Assembly: GCF_001543325.1 (NCBI RefSeq)
Contig: NZ_CP013355.1
Location: 682,001-746,000, forward strand
Length of the DNA: 64,000 nucleotides
Direction of reading: 5' to 3'
Source of the DNA: Lutibacter profundi
GTDB lineage: Bacteria > Bacteroidota > Bacteroidia > Flavobacteriales > Flavobacteriaceae
Both the position numbers and the translations under genes were made by a program. Position 1 is the first letter of the stretch; each line of letters starts with the position of its first letter. Below the pieces are notes generated by a model. That model searched no databases and was not told the DNA's origin. It saw nothing but the letters and a program-made list of their open reading frames with translations. This document shows positions 34,501 through 46,192 of the stretch, one piece after another.

Positions 34501-35055
34501 TTATAATTTATCAATATTATCTTTGATAATTTCTTCAATATTTATGTTAGATTTTGGGTCTTTTAAAATTAAATCATATCTAATTTTTCCACAAAGTTTG
34601 GCTAGACTTGATGATAATTCATCAGATTCTAAATGTGTAATTTTAGAATCTTTAGCAGTGTTTTTAATTACTTTGATAAAGTTAGAGTAGCCTTTTAATA
34701 CTTCGGGGCTTGCAATAATTGATATTTTATGTGTCAAAAACTCTAACGCAACTAAGTCTTTTTCAGTTATTTCACCTTTTAAAATAATTTTTTCTATAAA
34801 CTCAATTAGTTTAAAATATAAGTTAGATTTCAAATCAAATATTTTTACGCGCTGTTCTTTTTCTATTTCAACTTCACTTTGCTTGTTTAAAAGAGCGGCA
34901 GTAATGGCAATAGTAGCAATGGTTCCTAATACAATTAATATTATTTCTTGTGCAAACGGGATATTTTCAGCATTTATATATGCAAATCGTAAAAATAGAT
35001 AACCCACAATAAATGTGATTAACGAGATTAATAAATACTTTGAGCTTTTGTTCAT
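34501..35055 (-). CDS. Membrane protein with two N-terminal helices, unknown function
   Basis: 184 residues. Hydrophobic helices at about 7-26 (YLLISLITFIVGYLFLRFAY) and 36-56 (AQEIILIVLGTIATIAITAAL), then a charged, helical cytoplasmic part beginning NKQSEVEIEKEQRVKIFDLK. The soluble domain has no motif known to me. No operon partner on the same strand nearby; the neighbour downstream is the copper oxidase 360 bp away. Confidence 0.7.
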   Translation of the reverse strand: MNKSSKYLLISLITFIVGYLFLRFAYINAENIPFAQEIILIVLGTIATIAITAALLNKQSEVEIEKEQRVKIFDLKSNLYFKLIEFIEKIILKGEITEKDLVALEFLTHKISIIASPEVLKGYSNFIKVIKNTAKDSKITHLESDELSSSLAKLCGKIRYDLILKDPKSNINIEEIIKDNIDKL

Positions 35056-35606
35056 TTTGTTATAGTTATAAAAATTAAGTTTGTATGCTTGTTCTTGTAA
35101 ATTTTCTATTATATTTAATTTATGCTGTTTTGAATAACTATTTGTTAGAGATTGATTTTAGTTAATAATTTATATCCAACATTAAGTGTTTTAAAGTCTA
35201 AAGATAAGGGTAATCTTATTTGGTTATATAATTTAATTGTATTTTTTAAGCGTATTGTTAGCTTTTTATACTTTTTTTCTCTCATTATTTAGTTATAAAT
35301 ATTGAATTTTATCCCTATTTTGTTTTAATCATTGAATCATTTCAGTACGATAAGATTGGTAAACGCTCAATATATCCGAAATTTTAGAGTATTTTTGCAA
35401 AAGGATTACATGCCTTTTATATCAATTGTTCACTATCATTTTTGTTGATGGGCTTTTAAAGCTATCTATCACGAAGTTAGCAGACTTCATACTTATAGTT
35501 GAATTAACAGTAACCACTCCAATCATCAGAGTACTAAAAATTAGTACGCCTAAATGCTTTTAAACAAGTGTTTTTTGTTTTTTTTGATGACACGAATAAA
35601 TTAAGT
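35056..35606. other. Intergenic region between divergent genes
   Basis: About 550 bp, A/T-rich, between the divergent 34501 gene and the nucleotidyltransferase at 35607. It must hold both promoters. No RNA gene or repeat recognised. Confidence 0.4.
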
Positions 35607-36404
35607 ATGAATACTAATTTAGAAAATGATTATGATGAAAATCGTATTACTACAGCATTACTTCTTGCCGCAGGAACTGGTAGCCGTCTTTTCCCTTTAA
35701 CCAAAAATGCACCAAAATGCCTTACTCTTGTAAATGAAAAATCTATTCTTGAAAGGCTTGTAAAGAATTTAAAGAAACAAGGATTTAAGCGCCTTGTAAT
35801 TGTTACCGGCCATAAAAAAGAATGTATTATGGATTTTCTTGGTAGCAAATCAAAAGGTTTAACTATTGAGTATATTTACAGCCCTCTTTATCAAACAACA
35901 AATAATATTTATTCATTGTGGATGGCTCGTAATATTATAAAAGAACCTTTCGTTCTATTTGAAAGTGATTTGGTTTTAAAAACATCGTTACTAAACAAAA
36001 TGGTTTTTCCTGATAGAATGGCTGTAGCAAAAATGCAACCTTGGCTGAATGGAACCACTGTTTCTATTAATAAAATGAATCAGGTTACTCAATTTCAAAG
36101 AGGAACAACAGAAACGTATGCCAATATTCGTTTTAAAACAGTTAACATTTACAGTTTTTCGCTTCCATCTTGGCAAGCTATAGTTAAAAAGTTACACCAA
36201 TACATTTCAGAAGGAAGAGTTAATTGTTATTATGAAACTGTTTTATCTGAAATGGTTGATGCTAAAATCCTAACATTTGAAACTGTTTCATTTGACCATA
36301 AACCTTGGTATGAAATTGATACAATTTATGATTTATCTGAAGCTGAAAAACTGTTTCCAATAAAATTAAAAAAACAAATAAAGCTTGAAGTAGCAAAAGT
36401 TTAA
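35607..36404 (+). CDS. Sugar/alkyl-phosphate nucleotidyltransferase (LicC/PntC-like)
   Basis: 265 residues from the ATG at 35607, preferred over a GTG 39 nt upstream. The nucleotide-binding motif LLLAAGTGSRLFPLT with PKCL follows (residues 18-35), then LVIVTGHKKE and an LFESDLVL acidic metal site. The pattern fits cytidylyltransferases such as LicC (phosphocholine) and the N-terminal part of PntC (aminoethylphosphonate). An aminotransferase and a CDP-alcohol phosphatidyltransferase follow on the same strand 21 and 15 bp apart, which suggests CDP-activation of a headgroup for lipid synthesis. The substrate is not determined. Confidence 0.8.
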   Translation: MNTNLENDYDENRITTALLLAAGTGSRLFPLTKNAPKCLTLVNEKSILERLVKNLKKQGFKRLVIVTGHKKECIMDFLGSKSKGLTIEYIYSPLYQTTNNIYSLWMARNIIKEPFVLFESDLVLKTSLLNKMVFPDRMAVAKMQPWLNGTTVSINKMNQVTQFQRGTTETYANIRFKTVNIYSFSLPSWQAIVKKLHQYISEGRVNCYYETVLSEMVDAKILTFETVSFDHKPWYEIDTIYDLSEAEKLFPIKLKKQIKLEVAKV

Positions 36405-36425
36405 TGCATTTAAATCTAAGATATA

Positions 36426-37520
36426 TTGCAACATAAATATAGAACACAAACCGAAAAATACACATACGTATCCAAACAGCATGGGGGTTATTACCGACAT
36501 AATTTTGCTGACCATGCTTATTTATATAATCTTTATTTCCCTCCAAAAGCTGTTTTTACACACCTCAAAGAGAATATTGAAGATTTAGTATTGAACTATC
36601 CTATGGCGCAAGATGCACTTGCCGAATTGATTGGGAATATTATTAATCAGCCTTCAGAAAGAATTGTTGTAGGCAATGGAGCTGCTGAAATTATTAAAAT
36701 ACTTTCTGGTTCTTTAGCAAAAAAAATAATTGTTCCAGTACCCTCATTTAATGAATATGTAAATGCAGCACCGGAAGGTTGTGTGGTAGAATTCCCATTG
36801 GAATTTCCATCATTTCAGCTTAATGTGGATAAGTTTGCAGCTGAAGCAATTAAAGTTGGAGCAGATATAGCCGTTGTGGTTACTCCCAATAATCCAACTT
36901 CTCTATTAGTACCTAAAACCGATTTAATTCGTTTGGCAAAAAAGCTCGAAAAACACAATTGTATGCTTATTGTTGATGAATCGTTTCTCGATTTTACGGA
37001 TAATAAAGAGCAGATAAGCTTAGAACAAAACATTGCTGAATATCCAAACATCGCTATTCTTAAAAGTATGAGTAAAGCTTATGGAATTTGCGGACTGAGA
37101 ATTGGCTATCTATTGACCGCAAACGTAGAATTTGCTGAGGCAGTTCGAAAAGGAATTCATATTTGGAATATTAATGGGTTTGCAGAAGAATTTCTACGAA
37201 TTCTGCCTAAGTATAATCAAGAATTTAAAGACAGTTGCGAAAAGGTAAAAACGGATAGGGATGCTTTTTATAAAATGCTTTGTACTATTGAGGGGATGAC
37301 GGTTTTTAAACCCGATGCTAACTATGTTTTTTGTCGCTTACCTGATAATGCATTAAGTGGACCAGAAGTAACAAAACGCCTATTTATTAAATACAATATT
37401 TATATAAAGGATAGTGTAGGAAAAACACAACCCGATGCAGACCGTTATATTCGAATTGCCAGTCGTACCAATGATGAAAACAATAAGCTTATTGAAAGTT
37501 TGATTGATGTAATGTATTAA
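36426..37520 (+). CDS. PLP-dependent aminotransferase (class I/II)
   Basis: 364 residues from a TTG at 36426; no ATG is available before residue 60, so a TTG start is likely. Fold-type I features are clear: VTPNNPTS, IVDESFLDF and the PLP-binding Lys in SMSKAYGICGLRIGYL. It resembles the histidinol-phosphate / CobD group and the C-terminal half of PntC, in which a cytidylyltransferase and a transaminase are fused. Here they are two genes in the same reading phase, separated by 21 bp that contain two further in-frame stops. Transamination or decarboxylation of a phosphorylated amino compound is plausible; substrate unknown. Confidence 0.82.
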   Translation: MQHKYRTQTEKYTYVSKQHGGYYRHNFADHAYLYNLYFPPKAVFTHLKENIEDLVLNYPMAQDALAELIGNIINQPSERIVVGNGAAEIIKILSGSLAKKIIVPVPSFNEYVNAAPEGCVVEFPLEFPSFQLNVDKFAAEAIKVGADIAVVVTPNNPTSLLVPKTDLIRLAKKLEKHNCMLIVDESFLDFTDNKEQISLEQNIAEYPNIAILKSMSKAYGICGLRIGYLLTANVEFAEAVRKGIHIWNINGFAEEFLRILPKYNQEFKDSCEKVKTDRDAFYKMLCTIEGMTVFKPDANYVFCRLPDNALSGPEVTKRLFIKYNIYIKDSVGKTQPDADRYIRIASRTNDENNKLIESLIDVMY

Positions 37521-37535
37521 AAAAAATGAATAGTT

Positions 37536-38174
37536 ATGAGTATTAAAAAACAAGTTAGTATGCTTGGTTTTGCCAAGGATTTACCAAATATTTGTTCTCT
37601 ATTAGGTTTATTAAGTGCTTTATTTGGAATATATTTTGCGATAACAGGGAATTTTTTAGCTTCAATTATAGGTGTGTTATGGGCAGTACTATTCGATTGG
37701 TTCGATGGAATTATTGCACGAAAGATGAAGGGTAGAACAAAAGAACAGGGTAAATTCGGAAGTCAGCTCGACTCTATGATTGATATTGTAAGTTTTGGTA
37801 TTCTGCCTGCTATTTTGCTGTTGAGCTACGGAAATTATAGTTTATGGTTTATGCCTGGTGCATTTATTATTGTAGCTACCGCAGCTATTCGTTTAAGTTA
37901 TTTTAATATTTACGGTCTTATTGATAGTAAAACATATAAAGGTCTTGCTCTTGATAATAATGTGCTCATCCTGGCTTTTGTCTTTTTATTCGAAAGCTTT
38001 TTTATGCACTCCACTTTTTCAATACTTATTTATGCAATTTTAATAATTCTGTCTGTGTTTAATCTATCCTCAATTAAAACTCCAAAATTTGGAGAGAAGT
38101 GGGTTTATGTACTGATTATATATGTTCTAATACTGACATTAGTTTTTGGATGGATTTTGTGTAAAGAAGTTTAA
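37536..38174 (+). CDS. CDP-alcohol phosphatidyltransferase
   Basis: 212 residues, inner-membrane protein with about six hydrophobic helices. The catalytic motif is DGIIAR, then G-SQL-D-SMI-D followed by IVSFG, as in phosphatidylserine-synthase-like members; the spacing between AR and G is 12 residues, four more than the usual eight. It joins a CDP-activated group to an alcohol or lipid with loss of CMP. Third gene of the set with the nucleotidyltransferase and aminotransferase, so it probably installs the headgroup made by them. Confidence 0.85.
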   Translation: MSIKKQVSMLGFAKDLPNICSLLGLLSALFGIYFAITGNFLASIIGVLWAVLFDWFDGIIARKMKGRTKEQGKFGSQLDSMIDIVSFGILPAILLLSYGNYSLWFMPGAFIIVATAAIRLSYFNIYGLIDSKTYKGLALDNNVLILAFVFLFESFFMHSTFSILIYAILIILSVFNLSSIKTPKFGEKWVYVLIIYVLILTLVFGWILCKEV

Positions 38175-38183
38175 TGCTATAAA

Positions 38184-38291
38184 ACGAAAAGGCTAATTCT
38201 AATTACTACAATTGTTTTATTAACTATCACAACAATTAAAGCTCAAAAGAAAAATATTTTGATGCTAATGGTAAGTAGTTCAGAGTTTTGA
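38184..38291 (+). pseudogene. Truncated secreted-protein remnant
   Basis: A frame of 35 codons without an ATG (from ACG at 38184) reads a signal-peptide-like segment (LILITTIVLLTITTIKAQ) followed by KKNILMLM and stops. The look is that of the first 30 residues of an exported DJ-1/PfpI-like protein with the rest lost. Weak evidence. Confidence 0.35.
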
Positions 38292-38349
38292 GGAATAATA
38301 GGTCTACTGGAATGTCTACTATTGTTAAAACTAATTAATTGAGTTAATA

Positions 38350-38384
38350 AAAGAGGCTACTAATAAAAGCAGCCTCTTTATTTT
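38350..38384. terminator. Hairpin terminator between the lipid-headgroup genes and katG
   Basis: Stem AAAGAGGCT / AGCCTCTTT (38350-38358 and 38371-38379) followed by ATTTTT. It lies between the convergent phosphatidyltransferase and katG genes and may work in both directions. Confidence 0.65.
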
Positions 38385-38480
38385 TCTAATTGATATTGAT
38401 GAAATCTTATTGAAAAATTAGGTTATCAATAGAGCTTTCCAACTAATCATACTTTAATAATATGATAGTTTCATAGCACC

Positions 38481-40804
<2,324 letters not shown>

Positions 40805-40844
40805 ATTAATAATTTATATATTTGTATATATAAAATCTATATTG

Positions 40845-41768
40845 ATGACCATACAACAACTCGAATATGTAATTGCCTTAAATATTTATAGGCATTTTGT
40901 AACTGCTGCTAAAAAATGTTTTGTAACTCAACCTACAATAACTATTCAGGTTAAAAAGTTAGAGAAAGAGATAGGTTTTTCAATCTTTGATAAGAGTACG
41001 TCTCCTTTTAAACCAACCAATTTAGGGCTAATGTTTATAAAAAAAGCCGAAATAATTTTACGTGAAGTAAGTGATTTAAAAAATATGGTAAGTGAAGAAT
41101 TAGATAATATAGATGGTAGTTTTAAAATTGGCGTAATTCCAACAATATCTCCATATCTAATTCCATTAATTTCAGGTTCTTTTTCTAAGAAATATCCAAA
41201 CACTATTCTAAAAATTGATGAAATGCAGACATCTAATATTATTTCAGCATTACAAAAGAAAGAAATAGACGTTGGTATATTGGTTACTCCATTAAATGAA
41301 TCATTTATTAGAGAGATAAAACTGTATAATGAACCATTTGTGTTTTATGGACAAAAAAAAGATTTTATTGAAAATAAGAGAACTATTTCAGCAAAGGAAA
41401 TTGAAAAATTGGACAATGTATGGCTTTTAAAAAGTGGACATTGTTTTAGAAATCAAGTTTTAAATATCTGTAATAATTCAAATAGTAATAAAAACATTAA
41501 ATTTCAAAGTGGCTCCATTGAGGCTTTAAAAAAAATGGTTGATAATTATGGCGGTTTTACATTGGTGCCTGAAATGGCAATTGATGATAGCGATAAAGGT
41601 TGTAATATCCATTTTACAGAGCCCAAACCAATTAGAGAAGTAAGTATTGTTATTCACCATTCCTTTTGTAAAGATGCTTTGGTAGATGCTTTAAGGTTAG
41701 AAATTCTTAAGAAAATACCGAAGGAGTTTGTGAAAAATAAACACTTTATTAAAATTAATTGGCGGTAG
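40845..41768 (+). CDS. oxyR: Peroxide-sensing LysR-family regulator OxyR
   Basis: 307 residues from the ATG at 40845, in preference to a TTG just before it. The N-terminal LysR helix-turn-helix is RHFVTAAKKCFVTQPTITIQVKKLE. The regulatory domain carries the redox pair C200 and C209 in SGHCFRNQVLNIC, with the same spacing as C199/C208 of E. coli OxyR. Oxidation forms a disulfide and activates transcription. Placed divergently next to katG. Confidence 0.93.
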   Translation: MTIQQLEYVIALNIYRHFVTAAKKCFVTQPTITIQVKKLEKEIGFSIFDKSTSPFKPTNLGLMFIKKAEIILREVSDLKNMVSEELDNIDGSFKIGVIPTISPYLIPLISGSFSKKYPNTILKIDEMQTSNIISALQKKEIDVGILVTPLNESFIREIKLYNEPFVFYGQKKDFIENKRTISAKEIEKLDNVWLLKSGHCFRNQVLNICNNSNSNKNIKFQSGSIEALKKMVDNYGGFTLVPEMAIDDSDKGCNIHFTEPKPIREVSIVIHHSFCKDALVDALRLEILKKIPKEFVKNKHFIKINWR

Positions 41769-41867
41769 ATGAGAAATAAGAACTGCTTGTTTTTCAATTT
41801 GGTATAAAGTACAATATTTTACTACTTATTTAAACTTTGTGCTACGGTTACCATTGTTGGCAATAGA

Positions 41868-43376
41868 TTACTTAATACTTTTTACTATTTTTTTAACAGT
41901 AATTTTATTTTTAGCGTCTATTATTTTAATAAAATAAATGCCTTCTATCAAATTTTGAATATAAACTTCAATTTTATTTGAATTTACATTTAAAATTGTT
42001 TGAAGTTGCTGTCCAATTGTATTATATATTCTAATTTCAGTTATTAATTCATTATTTTCTATATAGACTCGATTATTGGCAGGATTTGGAGAAACTATAA
42101 GATTCATATTTTTAAAGTCATTAATAGCTAATGAGTTTGCTTTTTTAGCTTCAAAACTAAAAACTTCTAACGTGTTTGCTACATTTCCAAAATCAGATTT
42201 AAACATTAATTTATCGCCATTGGGTGAAGGTACAGGCATTGGAGATTTATTGTAAGTTCTGGAACTACTGTAATGATGCCCAAAATGTTCAACCAACCCA
42301 GAATTGTCTAATTTAATAGCAATAAGTTGCCCAGAATGTACTTCTTCATCTTGACTAACATAAGCCCAACCAGGTCGATTTAAATTTCTACATGAAACAT
42401 GCCCTTCTCCAGTAAAATCTGAATGATTTGATAATTCAATTCTTTCCATTCTATTTAAATAATACATATTTAAACTACCCGTTGGCCCCCAAAATTGCAC
42501 AAAAACTTCATCTCCATCAACAGCATAACCAAAATCGCCATGATTACCATAATCTGCAATTCGTCTTAAAAATTGCATATTGGAAGTACTATAAATCTCT
42601 ACACCATAATGGCCATTAAAAGGGTTATTTATTGAAGTTGTGTTATGGTTCCACATAATTCCTACATAATTGCCAGATTGTGAAACTGAAATCCAATCGA
42701 TATAATCTGGAACATTATTCCCATTTCCCCAAGCTCCAGTAAAAGTTTCTGTATTTACTATTTGATTGGTTTGTAAATTAAAAACAATAACATCTAAATT
42801 TATACCATTTTTACCTACCAAAGCTACATAGTGGTCATTGTTATCAATATTTCCTTCCCCAGGTCCTAACTTAACTACCTCATACCCTTGTAATTGACAT
42901 AACGTTTGAAAGCTGTTATTTGAAATAGAGTACGTTTTAATTTCGCCATCTTCTCTAAAACTATACATTATATCTGCATTTGTATTTGACCAATAACTAG
43001 GATATAAGTTATTAGGAAGTGTACGAATCATTTGATGTGTGTTTGCATCATAAATAACTACAGAAGAAAATTTATAGATACTTGCATCAGCATTCCAAGG
43101 TTGTATTTTTGAGTAATCATGAATGGGGTACCAATCCCAATTTACGTTGTATTCAGTTATTCTTGTTATTGTGATTGGGTCTGGTACTGTGTTATCTATA
43201 ACGGTATCCAAAAGAGGGGGAAGTGCTGGTGGACTTCCAGTTGGTATTGTTTGATAAGAAGTGTTAATTGGAAATTGCGCCACTGCTATTTTTGAAATAA
43301 AAAATAATATTACAAAAATAAATAGTTGTTTTTTTCTTCTTATAAAGAAATGATTTAATAGGTTTTCCTCTTTCAT
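41868..43376 (-). CDS. Secreted beta-propeller-like protein with T9SS sorting domain
   Basis: 502 residues. A signal peptide follows a basic N-terminus (FIRRKKQLFIFVILFFISKIAVAQ). The middle has repeated strand motifs with SPNGDKLMFKSDFG and similar WD/PD40-type segments, suggesting a propeller. The last 75 residues (SPNPANNRVYIENN to TVKKIVKSIK) are a type A sorting domain that sends proteins through the type IX secretion system. The protein is therefore surface-displayed or released; its ligand is unknown. Downstream end lies near a convergent oxyR. Confidence 0.88.
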   Translation of the reverse strand: MKEENLLNHFFIRRKKQLFIFVILFFISKIAVAQFPINTSYQTIPTGSPPALPPLLDTVIDNTVPDPITITRITEYNVNWDWYPIHDYSKIQPWNADASIYKFSSVVIYDANTHQMIRTLPNNLYPSYWSNTNADIMYSFREDGEIKTYSISNNSFQTLCQLQGYEVVKLGPGEGNIDNNDHYVALVGKNGINLDVIVFNLQTNQIVNTETFTGAWGNGNNVPDYIDWISVSQSGNYVGIMWNHNTTSINNPFNGHYGVEIYSTSNMQFLRRIADYGNHGDFGYAVDGDEVFVQFWGPTGSLNMYYLNRMERIELSNHSDFTGEGHVSCRNLNRPGWAYVSQDEEVHSGQLIAIKLDNSGLVEHFGHHYSSSRTYNKSPMPVPSPNGDKLMFKSDFGNVANTLEVFSFEAKKANSLAINDFKNMNLIVSPNPANNRVYIENNELITEIRIYNTIGQQLQTILNVNSNKIEVYIQNLIEGIYFIKIIDAKNKITVKKIVKSIK

Positions 43377-43426
43377 ATGTTAAATTGATTAATTTTTAGT
43401 TCATCTATTTTTAAAATATCCGATGT

Positions 43427-43875
43427 TCAATTTATATCAAACAATTTACTATTGCTGTTAGATATTGTTCGCATCACTTTAATTATATCTCCTGAACTTA
43501 CAGCAGCAGGAGTAATGCTTTGGTAATCAAGTTGTGCTTTTGAAAAAGAATGTGTACCAGAGTAGGATGCATTTGTAGTTTCATTAATTATTTCAATAAT
43601 ATAATTACCCGACCAAGTGCTTGGGTTTTGATAACCGACACTACAAATTTCACCATTTGCATTTATTTTTATTTGGTATTGGTGTGTTTTTAAATCCATC
43701 AATTCTAGTAAGTCATCATATCCGTTTGCTCTTGAAAAAGTATTTGTAATAGCAGTGCTTACATAGTTATCATCACATACACTGCTTGTTTATCATTGTC
43801 ATTATCGCAGGATGTGATTGCAAATAAACTAAATTCGAATAGAAATACAACTTCTTTTAATCTTTTGTTGTTCAT
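43427..43875 (-). pseudogene. Frameshifted small lipoprotein
   Basis: The start (ATG at 43875, minus strand) reads MNNKRLKEVVFLFEFSLFAITSCDNDND and stops soon after. The remainder continues in another phase (CDDNYVSTAITNTFSRANGYDDLLEL) into MDLKTHQYQIKINANGEICSVGYQNP and ends KLFDIN. The switch falls near 43,780. One indel would restore a lipoprotein of about 149 residues. Confidence 0.7.
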
Positions 43876-43911
43876 TGTTTTTGTTTTTTAATTTTAGTTA
43901 AAAGTAGTATT

Positions 43912-44748
43912 TTATTCAATTGTTATTAGTATTGGAAAATGGTCAGATAAATACATATTATTTGTTCTTCTATCATCAATATTTGCATATTTAAGAATCT
44001 TAATATTGTTGGTTAAAATGTAATCAATTCTCTTTTCTGTTATAATTTCCAAATCAAACCCATTAAAAGTTCCAATTGGTCCATAAGGTTTTAATTTACT
44101 TTCTTTAAATGAGTCTTTCAACTTTGTTTGAAGAATTTTAATAGGTTCGCTTTCAGGAATATTATTGAAGTCTCCCATAACAATAATTTTATTGCTTTCT
44201 ATTTTTTTATCTTCAATGATTTGAAGTATTAATTCTGCAGATTTCTTCTGTGATATCTTTCCTATGTGATCAAAATGGCAATTAAATATTTCTAGTCTTT
44301 CTTGGGATGCGATGTCTAAAAATTCACCAAATGTTACAATCCTGTTCATAGAGGCATCCCATCCTATTGAAACTGAGTCTGGATTTTCAGAAAGCCAGTA
44401 TGTTTTGGTTGAAATAAGTTTAATTTTTTCCTTTCTGTAAAAAATAGCAGTATATTCTCCTTTGGATTTTCCATCATCTCTACCTACACCAACATAATCA
44501 TAATCAACTAATACAGAATCTAGATATTTTACTTGATTTCCCAACCCTTCCTGAATACCTAATACTTCGGGTGAATAATAATTTATCATATCAGTAATTT
44601 CCTTTTTTCTATATTTCCACGAATTTTGATTGTCATTGGGATTGTCATATCTTATATTGAATGACATGATAGAAGTTTGCCCTGTAACAATAAATGTTAT
44701 TATGAACCCAATGAGACTGAAAAAATAAGTGTGTTTTTTTATTTTCAT
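43912..44748 (-). CDS. Secreted endonuclease/exonuclease/phosphatase-family protein
   Basis: 278 residues with a signal peptide (FFSLIGFIITFIVTGQ). Metal and catalytic residues of the family are seen in order: MSFNIRYDN, GIQEGLGNQ (Glu), FNCHFDHIG, VMGDFNNIPES and LSDHFPILI. Members cleave phosphodiesters in nucleic acids, lipids or sugar phosphates; which applies is not evident. Export suggests nutrient scavenging. Upstream lies IS debris. Confidence 0.9.
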   Translation of the reverse strand: MKIKKHTYFFSLIGFIITFIVTGQTSIMSFNIRYDNPNDNQNSWKYRKKEITDMINYYSPEVLGIQEGLGNQVKYLDSVLVDYDYVGVGRDDGKSKGEYTAIFYRKEKIKLISTKTYWLSENPDSVSIGWDASMNRIVTFGEFLDIASQERLEIFNCHFDHIGKISQKKSAELILQIIEDKKIESNKIIVMGDFNNIPESEPIKILQTKLKDSFKESKLKPYGPIGTFNGFDLEIITEKRIDYILTNNIKILKYANIDDRRTNNMYLSDHFPILITIE

Positions 44749-44762
44749 GTTCGTTTAAGATA

Positions 44763-44918
44763 GGTGGTTTACAAAAGTTAAAGATTAGACTTTATACTAA
44801 ATTAGTTTCTAACCTTTATTTATTTATTTTTATTTATTTCTTAAATTCGTATTCGTTAAAAAGCCCTAAAAATACGTTTCTATAATACACTTTCCAAATT
44901 CCACTACCTAAATTGTTC
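44763..44918 (-). mobile_element. Decayed IS481-like right end
   Basis: On the minus strand the stretch aligns with the last 150 bp of the IS481 element here (FGSGIWKVYYRNVFLGLFN-like codons, GGTTAGAAACTAATTTAGT and the TTTGTAAAC end) but has many substitutions and A/T-rich insertions. It is an older relative, not a fourth copy. Confidence 0.75.
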
Positions 44919-44937
44919 GTTTAAAGGTAGATTTACT

Positions 44938-45183
44938 CCTTGGTGTGGACTATCGTGACTAATATACAATTTGGTGTCATGGATTTTACCATTTAACTCC
45001 ATATGGCGTAACGGCTTACTAAACCACCCATACTCATAGCCAAAATCACATTTTTTTCAGTACTACCAGCAGCAGCTTTTAGGATATTTACCCAACGTAT
45101 TACTTCTTCTTCCATGTAAGCATTACATTGTATATACTCTGTACCGTCATAACGAACTTGATAATTTGAAGTAATATACTCTA
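44938..45183 (-). pseudogene. Fragment of an alpha/beta-hydrolase gene
   Basis: Minus-strand codons give YITSNYQVRYDGTEYIQCNA, EEEVIRWVNIL, a nucleophile elbow AMSMGGLVSRYA and, after a frameshift and stop, LNGKIHDTKLYISHDSPHQG. This is part of a secreted lipase/PGAP1-like hydrolase. Both ends are missing. Confidence 0.7.
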
Positions 45184-45553
45184 TCCATATTCCTCGTGGA
45201 AACGAGGAACCAACGAAAATACCAATAGACTCATTAGGTACTTTTTTTCAAAGGAAACTGACTTTAGCAAGGTAACCGAAAAAGAACTAAAGATAGTGTA
45301 GGAAAAACTAAATAATCACCAAAGAAAGATACTAAGATATAGAACACCAAATAAAGTTTTTAAAGTAGAATTAATAAAAATTTAAAAAAAGATGGTGATG
45401 TAAAGGCGCTGGACTGAAAATAACTCGATAGAGTAGGAAGGGTTACTCTATTTCAATATTGCCGCGTATTAAAACCAAAAATAAACTTGTATATTTGAGT
45501 AATGAATAACTAAAATTAATAACGCCTTGTTGCGTTAGAACCTTAAATCCAAG
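45184..45553 (+). mobile_element. Decayed IS30-like right half
   Basis: Follows the IS30 copies at 11943 and 18953 from HPYSSWERGTNEN to the right end AACCTTAAATCCAAG, with stops and deletions. Clearly diverged from the intact copies, so it is an older insertion. It ends 11 bp before the next gene. Confidence 0.8.
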
Positions 45554-45564
45554 AAACCAAATTA

Positions 45565-46128
45565 ATGAAAGAGTTACTAGAATATCTAAATAGTATTCAA
45601 CAATTGACTGATAAATCCCAAAAAGCACTTTCTTTAATTTGTACAGAATTAACTGTTAAAAAAAATTCAGACCTTCATCCAATCGGACATACGTGTAGGA
45701 ATATTTATTTTATTAAAAAAGGGTTACTGTGCATCTATTATTTTAAAGAGGACATTGAAATAATAGAAAGTTTTGAATTTGAAAACTCAATTGTTGCTAG
45801 AGCAGACAGTTTATTCAAAACAAAACCTTCTCGTAAAGGAATTAAGGCTATTGAAAATTCAGAATTAATTGCTATTAACTCTTCCAAACTATTCGAATTG
45901 TATGATAGATATCCTGAAATTGATAGATTGTTTAGAAAAATATATGAAAATGCTTATGTAGAATTAGTTAACAGAGTTGAAAGTATTCAATTTCATTCAG
46001 CAGAAGAAAGGTATCACAATTTATTAAATCAATCTAAACAAACAATTCAAAGAGTACCTTTAAAATTAATAGCTTCTTATTTGGGAATTACTCAGGTGAG
46101 TTTGAGTAGAATTAGAGCAAAAAAGTAA
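45565..46128 (+). CDS. Crp/Fnr-family transcriptional regulator
   Basis: 187 residues. The N-terminal cyclic-nucleotide-binding-like barrel runs to about residue 115 (LKxxSDLHPIGHTCRNIYFI, GLLCIYYFKE, FENSIVARADSLF). The C-terminal helix-turn-helix is LKLIASYLGITQVSLSRIRAKK. This is the common Bacteroidota Crp-like group with degenerate nucleotide pocket. It starts 11 bp after an IS30 relic end. The MFS-rhodanese gene follows 64 bp downstream on the same strand and is a likely target or operon partner. Confidence 0.88.
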   Translation: MKELLEYLNSIQQLTDKSQKALSLICTELTVKKNSDLHPIGHTCRNIYFIKKGLLCIYYFKEDIEIIESFEFENSIVARADSLFKTKPSRKGIKAIENSELIAINSSKLFELYDRYPEIDRLFRKIYENAYVELVNRVESIQFHSAEERYHNLLNQSKQTIQRVPLKLIASYLGITQVSLSRIRAKK

Positions 46129-46192
46129 TTATTTAACATTTGTAAAGTATTTTCTTTTTATTCTTTCAGACCTTTGTAAAAAATCAAAGAAT

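Noticed and set aside
36405-36425. Fused nucleotidyltransferase-aminotransferase by stop read-through
   Set aside because: Although the two frames are in phase, three in-frame stops (36402, 36411 and 36417) separate them, so two proteins are more likely.
36262-36546. 94-codon minus-strand frame
   Set aside because: Shadow across the end of the nucleotidyltransferase and start of the aminotransferase, both well supported.
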